DNA of 64,000 nucleotides from Stromatinia cepivora (lineage: Eukaryota > Ascomycota > Leotiomycetes > Helotiales > Sclerotiniaceae). The notes under the pieces were generated by a model. That model worked only from the letters and a program-made list of their open reading frames with translations, was not told the DNA's origin and ran no database searches. Below, piece after piece: positions 24,173 to 37,585 of this stretch (position 1 is the stretch's first letter; each line of letters opens with the position of its first letter). A program made the position numbers and the translations under genes. The stretch covers positions 248,001 to 312,000 of the forward strand of contig RCTD01000014.1 in NCBI GenBank assembly GCA_014898415.1, given 5' to 3'.

Positions 24173-25820
24173 TGTATGTTTTCTTATCGTGATCGTGGTG
24201 AATTGATTGTTGATGTTGAAGTGGAAGTTGAAGTTGAAGTTGAAGTTGTATCCCAGTGATGTTTATTTACGAAAGGCGAAGCTGAAGCTGGAGCTCATCA
24301 AGCTCAGATATTAGGTAATCAGCCTTATCCGCAAAAGACCTCAGGCATGATTTGTAAGAAATTTCAATATGTCGGAATTTCTTCAGGAAGTGTCGGGCCG
24401 TGGCTAGGATACCTAGTCAGTTCTGATTCGACAACCATTCTTCAAGTGGCACAAGGAAATAGCTTGCACATTAAGATCTACTTCTTTTCATCCCAAGTAT
24501 TTTGAGTTCTCCCACTAAGAATACCTAATAACTACCTAATATCTAATACCTAGTACCTAGTACCGCGGTTTATATTTGCCCCTCTTTGAGGTAAATAAGT
24601 CTTTTATGACAACGATTAGCTTTTAGACTTTTTCCTTTTATAGTTGCTATTTTGATTTTGTACGCGTTGTAACTCTTTCAACCAATCAATTAGCTTCTAT
24701 TGATTTGTTGTTCCTGATGTTTTGTTGTTGTCATTTATTATGAATCAGCATAAATGAAAACACATATAAAAAGAATGGATTCTTGATTAGGTAGGAAGTT
24801 CAAAATCCACCTGGTTCATGAGGCTGTTGACAACAATCAATTGACAATTGACAATCCCTATATATAATTGGTCAAATGAGTTGACGAATGATTATACCTA
24901 GTTAGTTAGATAGATAAATGAATGAATAAATAAACATTGGATAGGTAATCAAAAGATAAAAAAGATAAACAATTGCATAAATATAAAACAACGCTAGAAA
25001 TTGTTCTTCTAGCTAAATTCACTTAAGACTTGACTGACTTCACTTTACTCTTGATCCTTGACCGTCGTGAGTTTTGACTCTTGAATAAAGTGAAGCGAGA
25101 ACTGCGAACTGCGAATTGCGAACTTGCGAACTTGCGATCCCTCCCTTTCCCTCTCTCCCTCCTCTTGTACCACAACATTCGAGCGAGCTTATTATCTCTC
25201 CCCTCTCTCTGTTGTGATCTTTCGTGTTCATCAACACAGTCCACTCATTTTTCTCCTTATCTCATTTTCCCCTTCTTTTCGTTTCTTTCCTACCTAGGAT
25301 ACTTTTAAACTGCTCTAACTGATCCTTTTGACTATTTCCTTCAACTGTCACCGTGTCATTAATTCAAGGGTACCAGTAAAGATCGAAAGTTGATGCATAT
25401 TTACTATTTGGTCGCGTCAAGATAAGCAAAATAAAACCCGACATTCTGTATCCAGGCGGTTCAAACCCGTACGGCACCGATAGATCAACACGCGAACCTC
25501 TTCTTGCCCCCTGGCTACCCCAAGATCTACTTGAAGTTCCCCAATCATCTAAGATCAGACTAAACTTGGTTCAACATAACAACTTCCTACAACTACAACT
25601 ACAACTTTCCTACCTGTAGTACCACCTCATTTTATTCTCGTCGGACAGATTAACCTTGGCACCGCATTTGTTTACTCCGATCTACGAATACGAATTAGTC
25701 CGGCACTTTTCGAGAGACCCCAAGTCCTACCTGGGCGCAGAGGGTTTCTCAATCTACAAGACTTGTCTTTAATTCAAAATTATCCTATCCTTTCTTACAC
25801 ATTAAATTGCGGTCACCGCA
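24173..25820. promoter_or_regulatory. Divergent upstream region, CWC24 / apsA
   Basis: This 1.6-kb region lies between two divergent genes. It holds GTTGAA repeats (24215-24250) close to the CWC24 start, a series of overlapping TACCTA/TACCTAG elements (24525-24565), and a CT-rich leader towards apsA with CAACTACAACTACAACT (25591-25607). No gene was recognised. Confidence 0.5.
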
Positions 25821-28800
25821 ATGTCAACCTCTTTGGCCATGGATCATCCGTCAATCCTGTCCGACACTGGAGACAGTACCAGCAGCAATGATCCATTCTT
25901 GTCCCCTCCATCTGTTTTGAGCGGCCACCGATTCTCTCATTTCGATAAACAACTATTTGCGCTAGGCCCCTCAACATCCCCAGAACAAGCCAAACGGGCA
26001 CTAGAAGCACATCTTGCAGAGACGGAACGAAGGATCCAGGAGGCTTCGAACCTCGGTACAACCCTTCTACAACAGAGGAAGGATTTGGGCGAGCGATTAA
26101 AGGAGGTTGAGAAACAACAGAGTGACGGAGATTTAACACCGGAATTGCGGCAGAAACTGGTTGATATTGAGAAGGAATACAATGAAGTTGGGAGGGAGAC
26201 AGCGAGAGCTTTCCTACCAAAGTCGAGAGTGCCTAGCAGCGAGATGGGGGCCTCACCTTTTACTGATAAGGTATAAATTGATAGTTACATCAAATTTACC
26301 ATTACTAACACAATGTAGCGTTCCGCAAGCCCATCCAAATTCGAAAGCCAAGCTACAGCTACTGCCTCCCCCTCAAAATTTAGCGTTCCCAATCGAAAGC
26401 AGCGAAATCAACCTGCAAATAGGGTACACGATATCGAATTTGCGACAGAAATTAGTACTTCCCTGTTAGCACAAGTACGGCATCTACAAGCACTCTTGGC
26501 GGAGAAAGAGGAAACACTCAAGACTGTTGCGCTCGAAAAGTCGAGGTTAGAAATAGAGGCCGAGGGTTTTACTCAACGATTGAGGAGTCTTGATGAAAGC
26601 GAAAATAGGTACAAGGACGAGAATTGGAACCTAGAAACTCAAATCCATGAACATTTAGCCGCGCAGAAAGAGGCTTCGGAACGTGAAAAAAGATTGATGC
26701 AGAGTCTAAGTCTTTTACAAGCCGAAAAGAGTGCTGTGCAAAAGGAATTGGATGAAATTAAGTTGAACCATGCGAAGCTCCAAGATCAGCACACATCCGC
26801 AGTGAAGCATCTCGATGTGGACCTAGGAACGGCTAAGCGAAGCATGACGATTTTGGAAACCGAAAAGGGGGCGCTTCAGAAGAAGGTTGAAGAGTTGATG
26901 GGCCAAAATCAAGAGCTTGCGCAAGCACTTGCACACCATCGAGGACGAATCGAAGAACGCGAAGCATCCCAGGGTAGTGGCGAGGAAGAGCCTCAGTCAA
27001 CAACTGACAACAATACTCCTGAACACTCTCCACCTCCATCACCCGTTAAAATGACCCCTAGACATAGCATGCTGGAATCGGAAACTTTAAAGAGCTCTCT
27101 TCATCACGCCCACAGAATGATCCAAAACCTGAAGGGCAATATTCACCGCGAGAAGACCGAAAAGTTAGAGCTAAAGCGCATGTTGCAGGAGGCTAGAGAT
27201 GAGATTGAGGTGGCTCGCCGAGGCGAACCACAAGTAGACTCACCTGGGCCAAGGAGAGCCCGAAAGACCGCTCCTATTCAGGCCAAAAAACCTTTCAAGG
27301 TGGGCCAACTTGGTGGTATTCGGAACAGTAGGAGCGAAGTCTTGATCGAGGAGGATCAAGAAGATCACTTTGAGGACATTAACTGGGAGGATGATCATGA
27401 ACAACCGAGCCCCAGCCGTGGTTCCCGCTCTCTGGGCGCCGATTCTGGTGCTGCCATTGCAGCTTCAATGGCAGCTGGCGTTGCTAAATCTTCTCATAGC
27501 CTTTTCGGCAGCTCCACTGAACAAAGTGATGCTTTCGAGACGGCAAATGAGCGTTCTACAGAGACGGAAGATTTCCAGACTGGTGTAGAAGATATGGCTG
27601 GCTCGGATGATACGGATACAGAAACAGAGAAAGGTGGTACTATTCGCGCAAAGGCTTCACGTCAATCCATTGCTTTGTCGAAGGCTGGCAATCGCGATTC
27701 TTTCCAGAGCACTGCTTCAACATCTGAGGATGAGTATATGTATGAAGATGCGAAAACACCCGGTATCCACCCACAACGACTACGACTTAAAGTCAGCCGT
27801 AACGGCAACCGATGTTCACGTGTTGCTAGTGAGGGTGCTCAAGCAGAAAGTCCAATTGACTTTGCCGATAGTAGCAAGGAAACTCCTCGACCAGCCAGAC
27901 AAAGCTTGTTTGCAGAATTGGGCGAATTAGGAAGTGATGATGAATCCGTTGCTTCAGGTCCTCCTAGTCGCTATGCATCAAGAGGCAATACTCCACAGTC
28001 ATCGAGACCAAGTACAGCTAGGAATGTTCCTGCTTCAGCCACTGTACCACCGATGCCAAGAATACCAATGATCGATTCTGCTATGATGACCGAACCTTGG
28101 GAGCCCGAGCCTCGTGCACCAACGACAGCTCTGCCATTATTGTCAGGCCTGACTGATGCTGCAGTTGGCGCTGCTGGTGGTGTTGCGGCTGCCTTAGGTT
28201 TCAAAGCAGAACATGATCGAGCTGCGTCACCAGAACCTGAACCTGAAGCTCAACCACAAGTTCCTCAATCCGCAGTTGATGCTACAAACAAAGAGTCTCT
28301 GATGAAGGAAAGTCAATCAATAGCTTCACTTCCACATAGTGAGCCACAAGCATTTGGCATTGCACCAGAAGCTGAGGCTACTAGGTCTATTTCAACACAA
28401 GAAGCTCACCCCGTTTCTTCACAATATCTAGGTAGACCGCCGATGTCTGATGCTGCTAGCCAATGGCACGAGGAGCAAATGAAGCAGCAAATGGAGGGTC
28501 TATTAAAGGTCCAACCGCAACATGATATAACGCGACCAGTGTCTACAACATACAGCGACATGAGTTCACAATATGATAGTGAACTCATTGATGAAAAATT
28601 GGACAAATTCCCATCGCCCCCAATCTCGCGTACTAATACACCGATGACAAAACTGGCGGTGGTGGAAGCGGCAGCTCCAGTTGTTCCATTGACAATGTCC
28701 ACAATTCGGTCTGAACACATCGAAGCCAAACCAATCTCAGAAGCTGAGCCAACATCAGCTGCTCCACTAACATTGTCTACAATTAATTCCGAACAAATCG

Positions 28801-31105
28801 AGCAAGTTGATGCCGAGCCAGTCCCAATTGAGCCATTAACGATGTCTACCATTCGTTCTGAGCACGTTGAGCCAATTGTTGAGGAAGTTCACTCAGAACC
28901 ACCTGTTCTGCCAGCTATCCTACCGTCCACTCCACAACGCTCATCAGGACCCGATTACTTTTCTGTATCTCCAAGGTTAGGCTTCTCTACCATTCAATCG
29001 GTGAATACAGAACCTATTGCGCCTCCTACCCCGAGAAGTCCAAAAAGAGATGGTGTTATGCTTTCTAGATTCCCAGCTACGGAAAGTAAATCTGTGAAAG
29101 AGGATAGACTAGAGGCCAAATCTCCACTTGCAGAGAGCAAATCCATAGAGGAAGTCAAATCAGAGCGGCCTAAATCAAAAGAAGAGCCTCATACACCAAA
29201 GGCCGGCTTTATCAGTTCCGTCTTCGGTGGCTGGAATAGAAAGCAGACAAGTACGCCAATTATTGCTGAGGATGAAACGAGTCAATCACCAAGTCGATCG
29301 CCAGTGGTAGAGACACCAGAATCTCAACGACCATTCAAGGCAGTATCAGGTAACACTACTGAACGATCTCCTAAGAAACCCCGTGTTGAGATGGCGGACG
29401 AAAGTTCCCAAACCGCTTTGACTGCGGGACAAATTGATCAAATGCTCAACAAAAGCAAGAGACAAGAAACCATTGCTCAGGACGGACCTAAATCTAATGT
29501 CCACTCTCCACCGCATTCGACCAATATCCCCGCAGCTCTTAAGATTCGCAAGTCACAAGAAAGTATCGGCAGTGTTGGTCGCCCAAAATCAAAGAGTCTT
29601 GATATTGAATCTCCCGTGGATGTTATAGCTGGGAGGAGACCCACAAGTTCTGGGAGTGGTAGGAACGCATCCATCTCAAGCATACATCCACCTCTACCCT
29701 CAGATCATAAGCAAGTTATTGCTGCTGCGGCTCAACGCACAGGTTCTGCAGGTGGATCCGGCGATCACAGACATCTTACTACCCTTACCGAGGGCCAACA
29801 GCAACAGCCACAGCCACAACGTACCGGTTCATCCACTAGCGCCGGTACAGGGACTATGGGTCCTCCACCAATACCATCTACTAACAAAAATCGACCCAAG
29901 ACCCCAAGTTCTCAGGCTCATGGAACCTCGAAGGTAATCTCAACTTCAAAATACAGAAATCCATCTACTGAGCGTGACTCTCCAACTGGCACGGGACGAT
30001 CAAGACACTCCTCAGTATCTTCATTCGCATCTGAGGTTGATACTCGCTTCAATCTACGCGCTGGAGTTCCAATGCCAGAAGGTGCAGAGCCAAATACTGA
30101 TCCAAGGATGATTAATGCTATCACTCAAACTATGATTGGTGAATATCTTTGGAAATACACCCGGAAAGCCGGTCGTGGTGGAATGTCAGAAAATCGCCAT
30201 CGACGTTATTTCTGGGTTCACCCGTATACAAGAACATTGTATTGGAGTGATAGGGATCCTTCAACTGCTGGCCGTTCAGAGCTAAAGGCAAAGAGTGTCG
30301 CTATCGAGGCTGTCCGAGTTGTAACTGATGATAATCCCATGCCACCTGGATTACATCGTAAGAGCTTGGTTATCTTGACACCTGGTCGAACTGTGCAATT
30401 TACTGCTAGCACAGGACAACGACATGAAACTTGGTTCAATGCTTTGTCATACTTACTTCTGCGTACAGGAGAAGATGCTGTTACCGATACTGTTGAGGTT
30501 TCGGGTGCGCTGACAAGCGAAGATGTTAATGAGTTTAATCCAGGATATGGTCACGCACATCTGGGTAGCAGACGAGGGCCTTCATCTCTTTCATCATATA
30601 ATAGCCGAACCACTCGTAACGACTCGCCAATAAGCAAGGATAGAAGATACTCTACCATGCATCCTCGTTTAACTTCAAGGCCATCAAGGCCAACGCTAGG
30701 TTCGGCCACTTTCTCTCGACTTAGCAGTTACTTGTTGCCTGGTGACGGAAATAGGAGTTTCTCTGGTCGACGAAGCCGAAGTGTCAATGGCGCTACAAGC
30801 ATTTACGAAGCTAGTGAGGTTCAAGATAGTGCTGAGGATTTAAGAGAGCAAATCGAAAGACAAGACCGAGAATCCGATAGACTAGAGAATGTGCGAGCAT
30901 GCTGCGATGGTAAGTCTTAGGTGTAGTTCTAGATCTGAAATTTTATCTAACTTATGTAATAGGAAAACATGATGTCGGGCATCTCCATCATGAAACTCCG
31001 AAGGGCCGCCAAACCATAAGTGCAGCATCAGGCTCTTATCGACAGACACATCGTGCTTCAAGTCGAACCAGCCAGAGACCTAGCGAACCAAGTCAACAGA
31101 CGTAA
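25821..31105 (+). CDS. apsA: Anucleate primary sterigmata protein A / Num1-like cortical anchor
   Basis: This large cortical protein, in Aspergillus ApsA and yeast Num1, anchors dynein for nuclear positioning. Three exons (25821-26270, 26319-30909, 30963-31105) give 1727 residues. The N-terminal ~450 residues are coiled coil (SRLEIEAEGFTQRLRSL and similar heptads) and should bind membrane or mitochondria. A long disordered Ser/Pro/Glu-rich middle holds short repeats around residues 940-1040 (LTMSTIRSEHIE and variants). A PH domain lies at about 1420-1535 (GEYLWKYTRK, RRYFWVHPYTRTLYWS, WFNALSYLL) and binds phosphoinositides in Num1. The last two exons supply the conserved ending ACCDGKHDVG. 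The first and last introns were placed by frame and CTAAC branch sites. Confidence 0.93.
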
Positions 31106-32382
31106 TTCCTCAATCACAATTAACTCACTGGATCCAATCACAATCTTAAATAACTCTTCACGAATTCATGCCTTTCCTTGAATTTTACTTTCGCCCAACT
31201 CGAGCAAAAAAATCACATCCTTTTTTCCCTCATTTACGGCAAAGAATGTTTAATGGCTGCCAGGACAACTATTCAATCTATCTCATTTGTTCATACTTTT
31301 CCTCATCCGTTCATCCATTCATCCATCCATAAATTTTCTTATTTCCTTCCGTTTTTGTCGTCGCCATCGTTCATCGTCCTTTTTGGGTTTTAAATCAATG
31401 ATACCTTTTCAGGCGAAGGAGTTTCTTCAATTCTTTTTCGATGACTTTAGGGGGGTAGTATTAGTACACTATGATAGCGGGCAGACGGGGTTATGCGAAA
31501 CTATTTCTTGTCTTTAGGGATGCATTTGATCATTCTTTTTTCTCCCGAAAAAATGCATGGAGAGGGGGTGAAGCGCAGATGGATGGAATGGATGGTTGGG
31601 TGAAGGAAATTATTTTTTTATCTTTTCTTGTGTTGTGTATGGCGACTTTTATTATGTATTTGAGGGGAAATAAATACAATCAACTGAATATTGAGGATGA
31701 GGATATGCATGCTTGACTTGATCTGAGTTGATGTGACTGGCTTGACTTTGGTTTGGCTTGGGGTTTCTGTGGTGTGTGTTAAGATGATACTGATATAACA
31801 TGAATTTCCTTGATTAGTTACAAGAGGCTATTGGCGCCCATTCTCCGGGACAGAAACCTTGTGCTGTTTATTTGAAAAGTGGAATCTTATGCTTCTCCAC
31901 TTACGGGGTGATTGACATTCCGCTAAGCAGCAGAAGTAAAAAAAAATAGGAGAGAAATTAAGATGAAGATGAAGATGAATTCGGTGAATGGAGGATGGAG
32001 AATGAAAAGGCGGAGTAAAAGTGCTACTCACTCTAGTACTCACTCCAGCTAGATAGAGCTCAAGCGAGCTGTACTATACGTATTACGCCTTTCAATGCCT
32101 ACTGGTTGGTAGTATCTAGGATTTACTCGTACATATCTAGGTATTCAAACGGAATGGATTTCTTCTCTCATTTCTTGTATTTTATTTCTTAGTTATTCTT
32201 TTGACCTTGTTATTAGAGGGTTGGTAAGTAAGATCTTATATTTAAATAGTGAGTGTATATTGGTGCGGGGAAGTGGATATGTGATGGTTTGTTTGTTTGT
32301 GTGTGTATGTATGCTACGTATAAGGGGATACTAGGGTAGTCCTAGCCCAGAGACGAAAAAATAGATAAAATCTCTAGGATCG

Positions 32383-32410
32383 GGTGGGTTTGGGTTTGGG
32401 TTTGGGTTTA
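32383..32410 (+). repeat. Telomere-like GGGTTT repeat with G-quadruplex pattern
   Basis: GGGTGGGTTT is followed by further GGGTTT units, giving six GGG runs with loops of one to three bases. It resembles, but does not equal, the common fungal telomere unit TTAGGG, so a simple repeat is as likely as an old telomere seed. Confidence 0.7.
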
Positions 32411-35400
32411 GTGGTGGGTAATGTAGATTTAAGAATCCTTTGAGATTCTAGATTCTGCTCCGGTAAGTGTGTGACATCATCCATATTGATGGGTATGTCG
32501 AAAGTTACGGTATCTTCTATGTCGTGGTAATTGATTAGTAGCAATGTATTTCCACTTTGTCCTAGGTAATTTATCTAAAGACATTCATAATCATGTCCAC
32601 ACCATACCATTTCGTGATTTCACATGGGTTGCGGTACGCAAAGCAAGAGTCTCCAATATAGGAAGACGGATAACATAAGCTGTAGAGAGGAACAGAGAAA
32701 AGTCAAGGTTGATGGATGATAGATATTAAAGCCTAGGAAATAATATAAATAATATAATCAAAGACGAAATGATAAGCCTAATCTTAGAATAGGCTTTCGG
32801 CAAACTACGTGGAATTCTTCGTTTAAAGTACATGCAACTATTTAAATGATTTTGTTGTAGAAGTAGCTCATGCGAAAATAGTGTTTAGAATACGTTTTTA
32901 AGATCTTTGATACAGCAGTCGTATACGTACAATATTGCTTTATGATGTTCAAGATTGGAAAATCTGTAGTTAGAAAAAAAGATATGAGACTCGTTTTGCA
33001 TAGACTAGCGTATTGTTTTTATTACTCTACTGTCGCCTGGTTGTTTAGACTACTAAGCAGATATCACATTATGGGTGACTTTATAGTGGCTGCTGTTTTG
33101 TTGTGTGTGATATTGAGAAGTTGCTCATAAGTTGTAGGTACCTAGGTATGCGGTACTCGAAACATATTTATATCTAGTGGAACTGAAATAAACGAGGAAG
33201 ATTGTCCCTGATACAGCACTGGGTGGGGGAGAGGAAGAATTTGGGATGGCATGGCTATGATGTTTTTGATCTGGAAGTTGGGAGAAGTTGAGAAAGATAC
33301 TGGATTAGAAGGAGGATAGAGTTGTAGTTAAGGATGCCATTGTTTGTCGGCTCTAGTGTCGTTTTTGTTAATTGGTCATAAATGCGTCGTACGTGTCACT
33401 TGAAAGCACTTCCTCACATGTCTGGTCTGCTTTATTTATGCTGGGTGCCCATTCCAATAATTGGTTTTCTTGCTACTTATCTATCCAACTTGTTCTCTTC
33501 TCCTTCCTCTCTTGTCTTTCTCGGCGCTTGATATTACTGAAGCAGCATAATCATATGTGAGATATATCTTACTAAGAAGGTCTGGGTCTCGCTTTGATAG
33601 GATTTAACTGTAGACAACTTGATCATCGATCATGCATCGAATTTGTTTCCAGCCCCGCCCATTGCGATGATCTTTCCCTTCCCCTGCTAACTTCTCCCCC
33701 GCGGTCCTTCCCATGTATATATTCTCGCTGTCTCTTATGATTGTTTGTATTTGCTGTAGTAATATTAAAGGAATGTGGTTTTCAACCAATACTCCGTGAG
33801 CCCCTTGATGTCTAACTCGTTGTTCGAACTTCGATTGGGATGTGAGGGTATCGATTGAAGGTTGGAGGCTTCCACTGCACAGTTCGTTTGATTTTTGGAG
33901 GTAATGCGGATGAGGCTTGCTAGCACATGTTGATTGGTTAACACTATGATTAAAGCTGTTTGGAGAAAGGGAAGCCGGGGAAGTAGAGAAAGCGACACTT
34001 CTTACTGTAAGTACCACCTTTGTGCTCGTGGAGTTTGAGATGTTGTTTCGACAATTTGAGTGAAGGAGATATAACAAAATGATTGATGAACATTAAAGTT
34101 CAAAATCTGTATACGAATTCGTATTATTTGCATAGTAACCGTATTGTCAAGGAGCAGAGGAAAAAATAGCTTGGGAGGAAGGGGATGGTTGAGAGGGGAG
34201 GGAGAAGGGCAGACTTAGCAGAGTGCAAGAGAGGAAGAAGAGAGAAGTGATTGTTGATCTTTTAACTCAAGGAGATGATTAGATAGTATTGGTTCTCCGT
34301 TCAATATTAAAATTTATCCTGACTTCAAGTAGTCATCTCGTTTACTGAACCTTTCTGGTTCATGTCATAACGAAAATGTCCCGCAAAGCATCCAAGATCC
34401 ATATACAGGTATACTAAAATAGACCGATTCACAGTACACAGTTTGGTATATACATGCATGCTGCCTCAGTGAGCATGTATATAACAAATTGTCGTTGTAT
34501 TTTTTGTGCTTTTGCTTCCCAGCGTAGAAAAAAACAATTGTGAATTTTTTCCCTTCTATTCAGAATCTACTTTATTTTAACTAGGGTCTTTAGTATTAAT
34601 GAAGGGACTAACTATCTTTGAGATAGAGGGCACTTCTGGGAATGTAGTATGTGGTGGGACTGGACGGAAGAGATGTATAGAGAAGCTTACGGGCGGGAGA
34701 AGTGGGGCTGCTTCTGCTTTTACTATCTTTGGTTGGTGATAATTGGTATAGAGTGGGTATTTGTGCTTTATATGATGTGATAGGGTAGTGTCAGCTTATT
34801 ATGTGGAGCTGTGTTTGATCTTTTAGTCACTTAGTGATGGTCAGAGGAAAGTGGCGTAGCATATGAAGGGAAGCGTAGCTTGCAGTCTTGACTTCAAGCT
34901 TCTTTGAATAGTAGCTAGTAATCAAGCAGCTGAATAAATTATCCTTCTTAAACCTTTACGAGAATGGAGATTCACGCTTACTGTTCTTCTATTGGTAGTA
35001 GAATCTGCTGTCTATACGATGCTACATCTTTGTATAAATCAAAAGACTACATAGTGGGTTATCGACGGAATTAGCTAATTGTATTCTAAGTTCTCATTTA
35101 CATCAACAAGCCCTACAGTCATATATACAGGCTCGTGTCTTTCGGTTGAAATATCTTGTCCTTGTTCATGCTAAAATACGTAAACTACATGTAAACTAAT
35201 AACAGTAATGTGACTAGACGTCCAAGTTAGACTCTATCTGTTTTGATTTTCTTCTCATCATGATGGGAAGACTTTTGAGCTTTCATATTACAATTTGTGG
35301 GATCTGGATCAAAGTAATTTTGTACGAGATCGCAAATAATTTTAGGTTGATGATGATCTCCGATATTAGAAAATGAACACTTTTATTGCATTTACTGGGG

Positions 35401-37410
35401 TCCTTAAAATACAACTAATGATATAGCTACTAGAAAGCCATATATGCAAGGTCAATTTCTCCAAGTAGAGCTTTTGTCCTTATTTTGTCAATTCCTTGTT
35501 TTTTGAATCCTGGGATAAGGGTTAGCGAGCTCGGGCTGGAAAGGCACCAACATCAGCTCAACACTTGACAAATCCTAACCCTTTCCATTCAATAAAATGA
35601 GATTTCTTCAACATATATCATGCAGCTTGATGGAAAGGTAATTTTGCTTATCTGTGCCAAATTTCTTGTAGGTTATCTAAGTATCTCATCACATATCTAT
35701 ACGGACTACGACGAATTTGACACAGATCATGGGATTTAATCATACTTCCAGAGAACAATGTATCTTCTTCTGTGCATAAAGTCTGGAAGAGGAGGAAGGT
35801 TTGCCGCTGCGAATGTGGAATTGAGACGTGGTACCCGGTAAGCACTTTGCGCCATCTTCGGTAGGTAGTTTCGCCTGTTGGGTACATCAATTTACAATTT
35901 TGCTAGTAAGGACGCAGCGACTAGATACTATCTTCAAAAATTATCTCATTAGCCTCTGAAAGCCCAAATCACGGCCTAAAACTTCTCTCCGCAGCTTATT
36001 CATAATCCGCCGCGATTAAGAAAGTGCCAGCGGATGAAGCAGCTTTTGGTGCATATCCAGGAAGGCAACATGATACACGACGAGAATAAAAGGTACTACT
36101 CAAACAAAGGTGCAGGTAAAAGCCGGATGTTCAGCCGACAGCATTACCGCTAGCATTACTAAAATCTCAAACTACCAACGTCGCATTTGCAGCATTTACT
36201 GGATAATGTTGCGGAACTACAATCAATAATGGGCCAAAATTCTACCTAATACCCTAATATTCCAAGAGGAGACGGCTATGGAGGAGTGATCTACGCTTTT
36301 ACTTGTGGTACTGCTAATCATTTATACAGAGGCTTGACCCAAGCTTCTTCCTCGTCCCTTGATTGAAGTACGACTCCCGCAATTTACGAAACGGAACGAA
36401 GATAATTAATCCCAACCGAAGGCAGCGAGAAATAATACGTGTGCTATACTACAAGGTTGAGAAGAAGGAAGAGTAAAAACCAGAACAACCCAATCCAATT
36501 ATGAGGCCGGGAGTGGCACTTGTGACGTAAGAAGATACCTCGCAGACTGCAATAACAATCGAGAAGCTGGGTAGTAAAAATCCATGGCATAAGGGACTTT
36601 CGGCACACAAAGAGCAGGAAAATACAACGTGTCGAGCGAAAGCAGTGATGAATGATGTTGGCCTGGAGGACGGAAAATATTCAAAAGCAATGAACCACTT
36701 CACGAGAACGGCCGCACCACCGAAACAGATGTCTCTACACGACCTTTGACAAACTGAAGTTCAAATTTAAACACAGGTATTGGTAGAAGCTAAATGCGTT
36801 TAGTCAAATTTGGGGTCTACGTTCAAATTTTCATCTGCAGAAACTTCCTTGGCATACCCTTTGCCAGCCTACTCTATCAATTATTGTTGTAGAATTGACG
36901 ATCGACATGGATATACTCGAGCAGTAGAAATGGGCAGAAGATTCGCTACATAGAAACGCCACGGGATTTAAAGATCTAGGACGGCACATATGCAATACAC
37001 AGTTCATGCAGCACCTACCGATAGTTGTCTTACGAGATATTAACAAAAAGTTGTTTTTAAGAAGTATTGAGGAGAAGGTATAATCCATCTATCTGTCAGT
37101 TTATTAGCAATATTGGAGCTAACTTACGGCAGAAAGGTTCTGCCAAAAAGCCGTGACGACTCTCTATATAGGTTATGAGGGAAAGGAAGAAAGATCCTAG
37201 AATATAACAGCATCGTTCAAGAAGAATTTATTCTTATCTCATATACGTAAATTATGTGAACCCTACAACGATCAACCCTTAAAAGGTCATAAACATGGTC
37301 ACTAAAATTTAACCTACATTTTCCACCTATCCAGACAAGACTCTAGACGCCAGGGTTGAAGTTCGAGCCGGCTAGGATATGTACATTTACAGGATAAGAA
37401 TGAACGAATG

Positions 37411-37417
37411 TATATAA
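37411..37417 (+). promoter_or_regulatory. TATA-like box upstream of small protein gene
   Basis: TATATAAGAG begins 175 bp before the ATG at 37586, with an A/C-rich leader in between (ACACACCACATACC). The spacing supports real transcription of the downstream frame. Confidence 0.45.
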
Positions 37418-37585
37418 GAGCTACTTGCTTATGGAAATTTGGAGTCGAAACTTTTCTTAGCCATATTTTCAGAGAGACATAAACAAGTATTTCAAAATAT
37501 TTCGATACATATACATACTTAGTACACTACGCCCACCATACAACACACCACATACCATATACTAACCGACTACAATTAAACCAAC

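Larger units (their letters stand above)
31106..37585. other. Gene-free stretch of 6.5 kb
   Basis: This is the longest non-coding interval in the window. The first ~600 bp look like apsA 3' UTR. Further on are a TTTGGG repeat (32383-32410), a TACCTAGGTA palindrome (33139-33148) and only short, unconserved open frames such as 33604-34077 (-). No transposon ends, terminal repeats or recognisable protein relics were seen. The right end carries the promoter of the next gene. Confidence 0.5.

Noticed and set aside
28406..28852. 148-codon minus-strand frame
   Set aside because: It is antisense to the apsA repeat region, with no independent support.
33604..34077. 157-codon minus-strand frame in the desert
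   Set aside because: No domain, no splice partner and no promoter signs; the length is within chance for AT-balanced non-coding DNA.
37340..37380. tRNA-like GTTCGAGCC box near 37353
   Set aside because: No matching T-stem, acceptor stem or D-arm can be paired around it.
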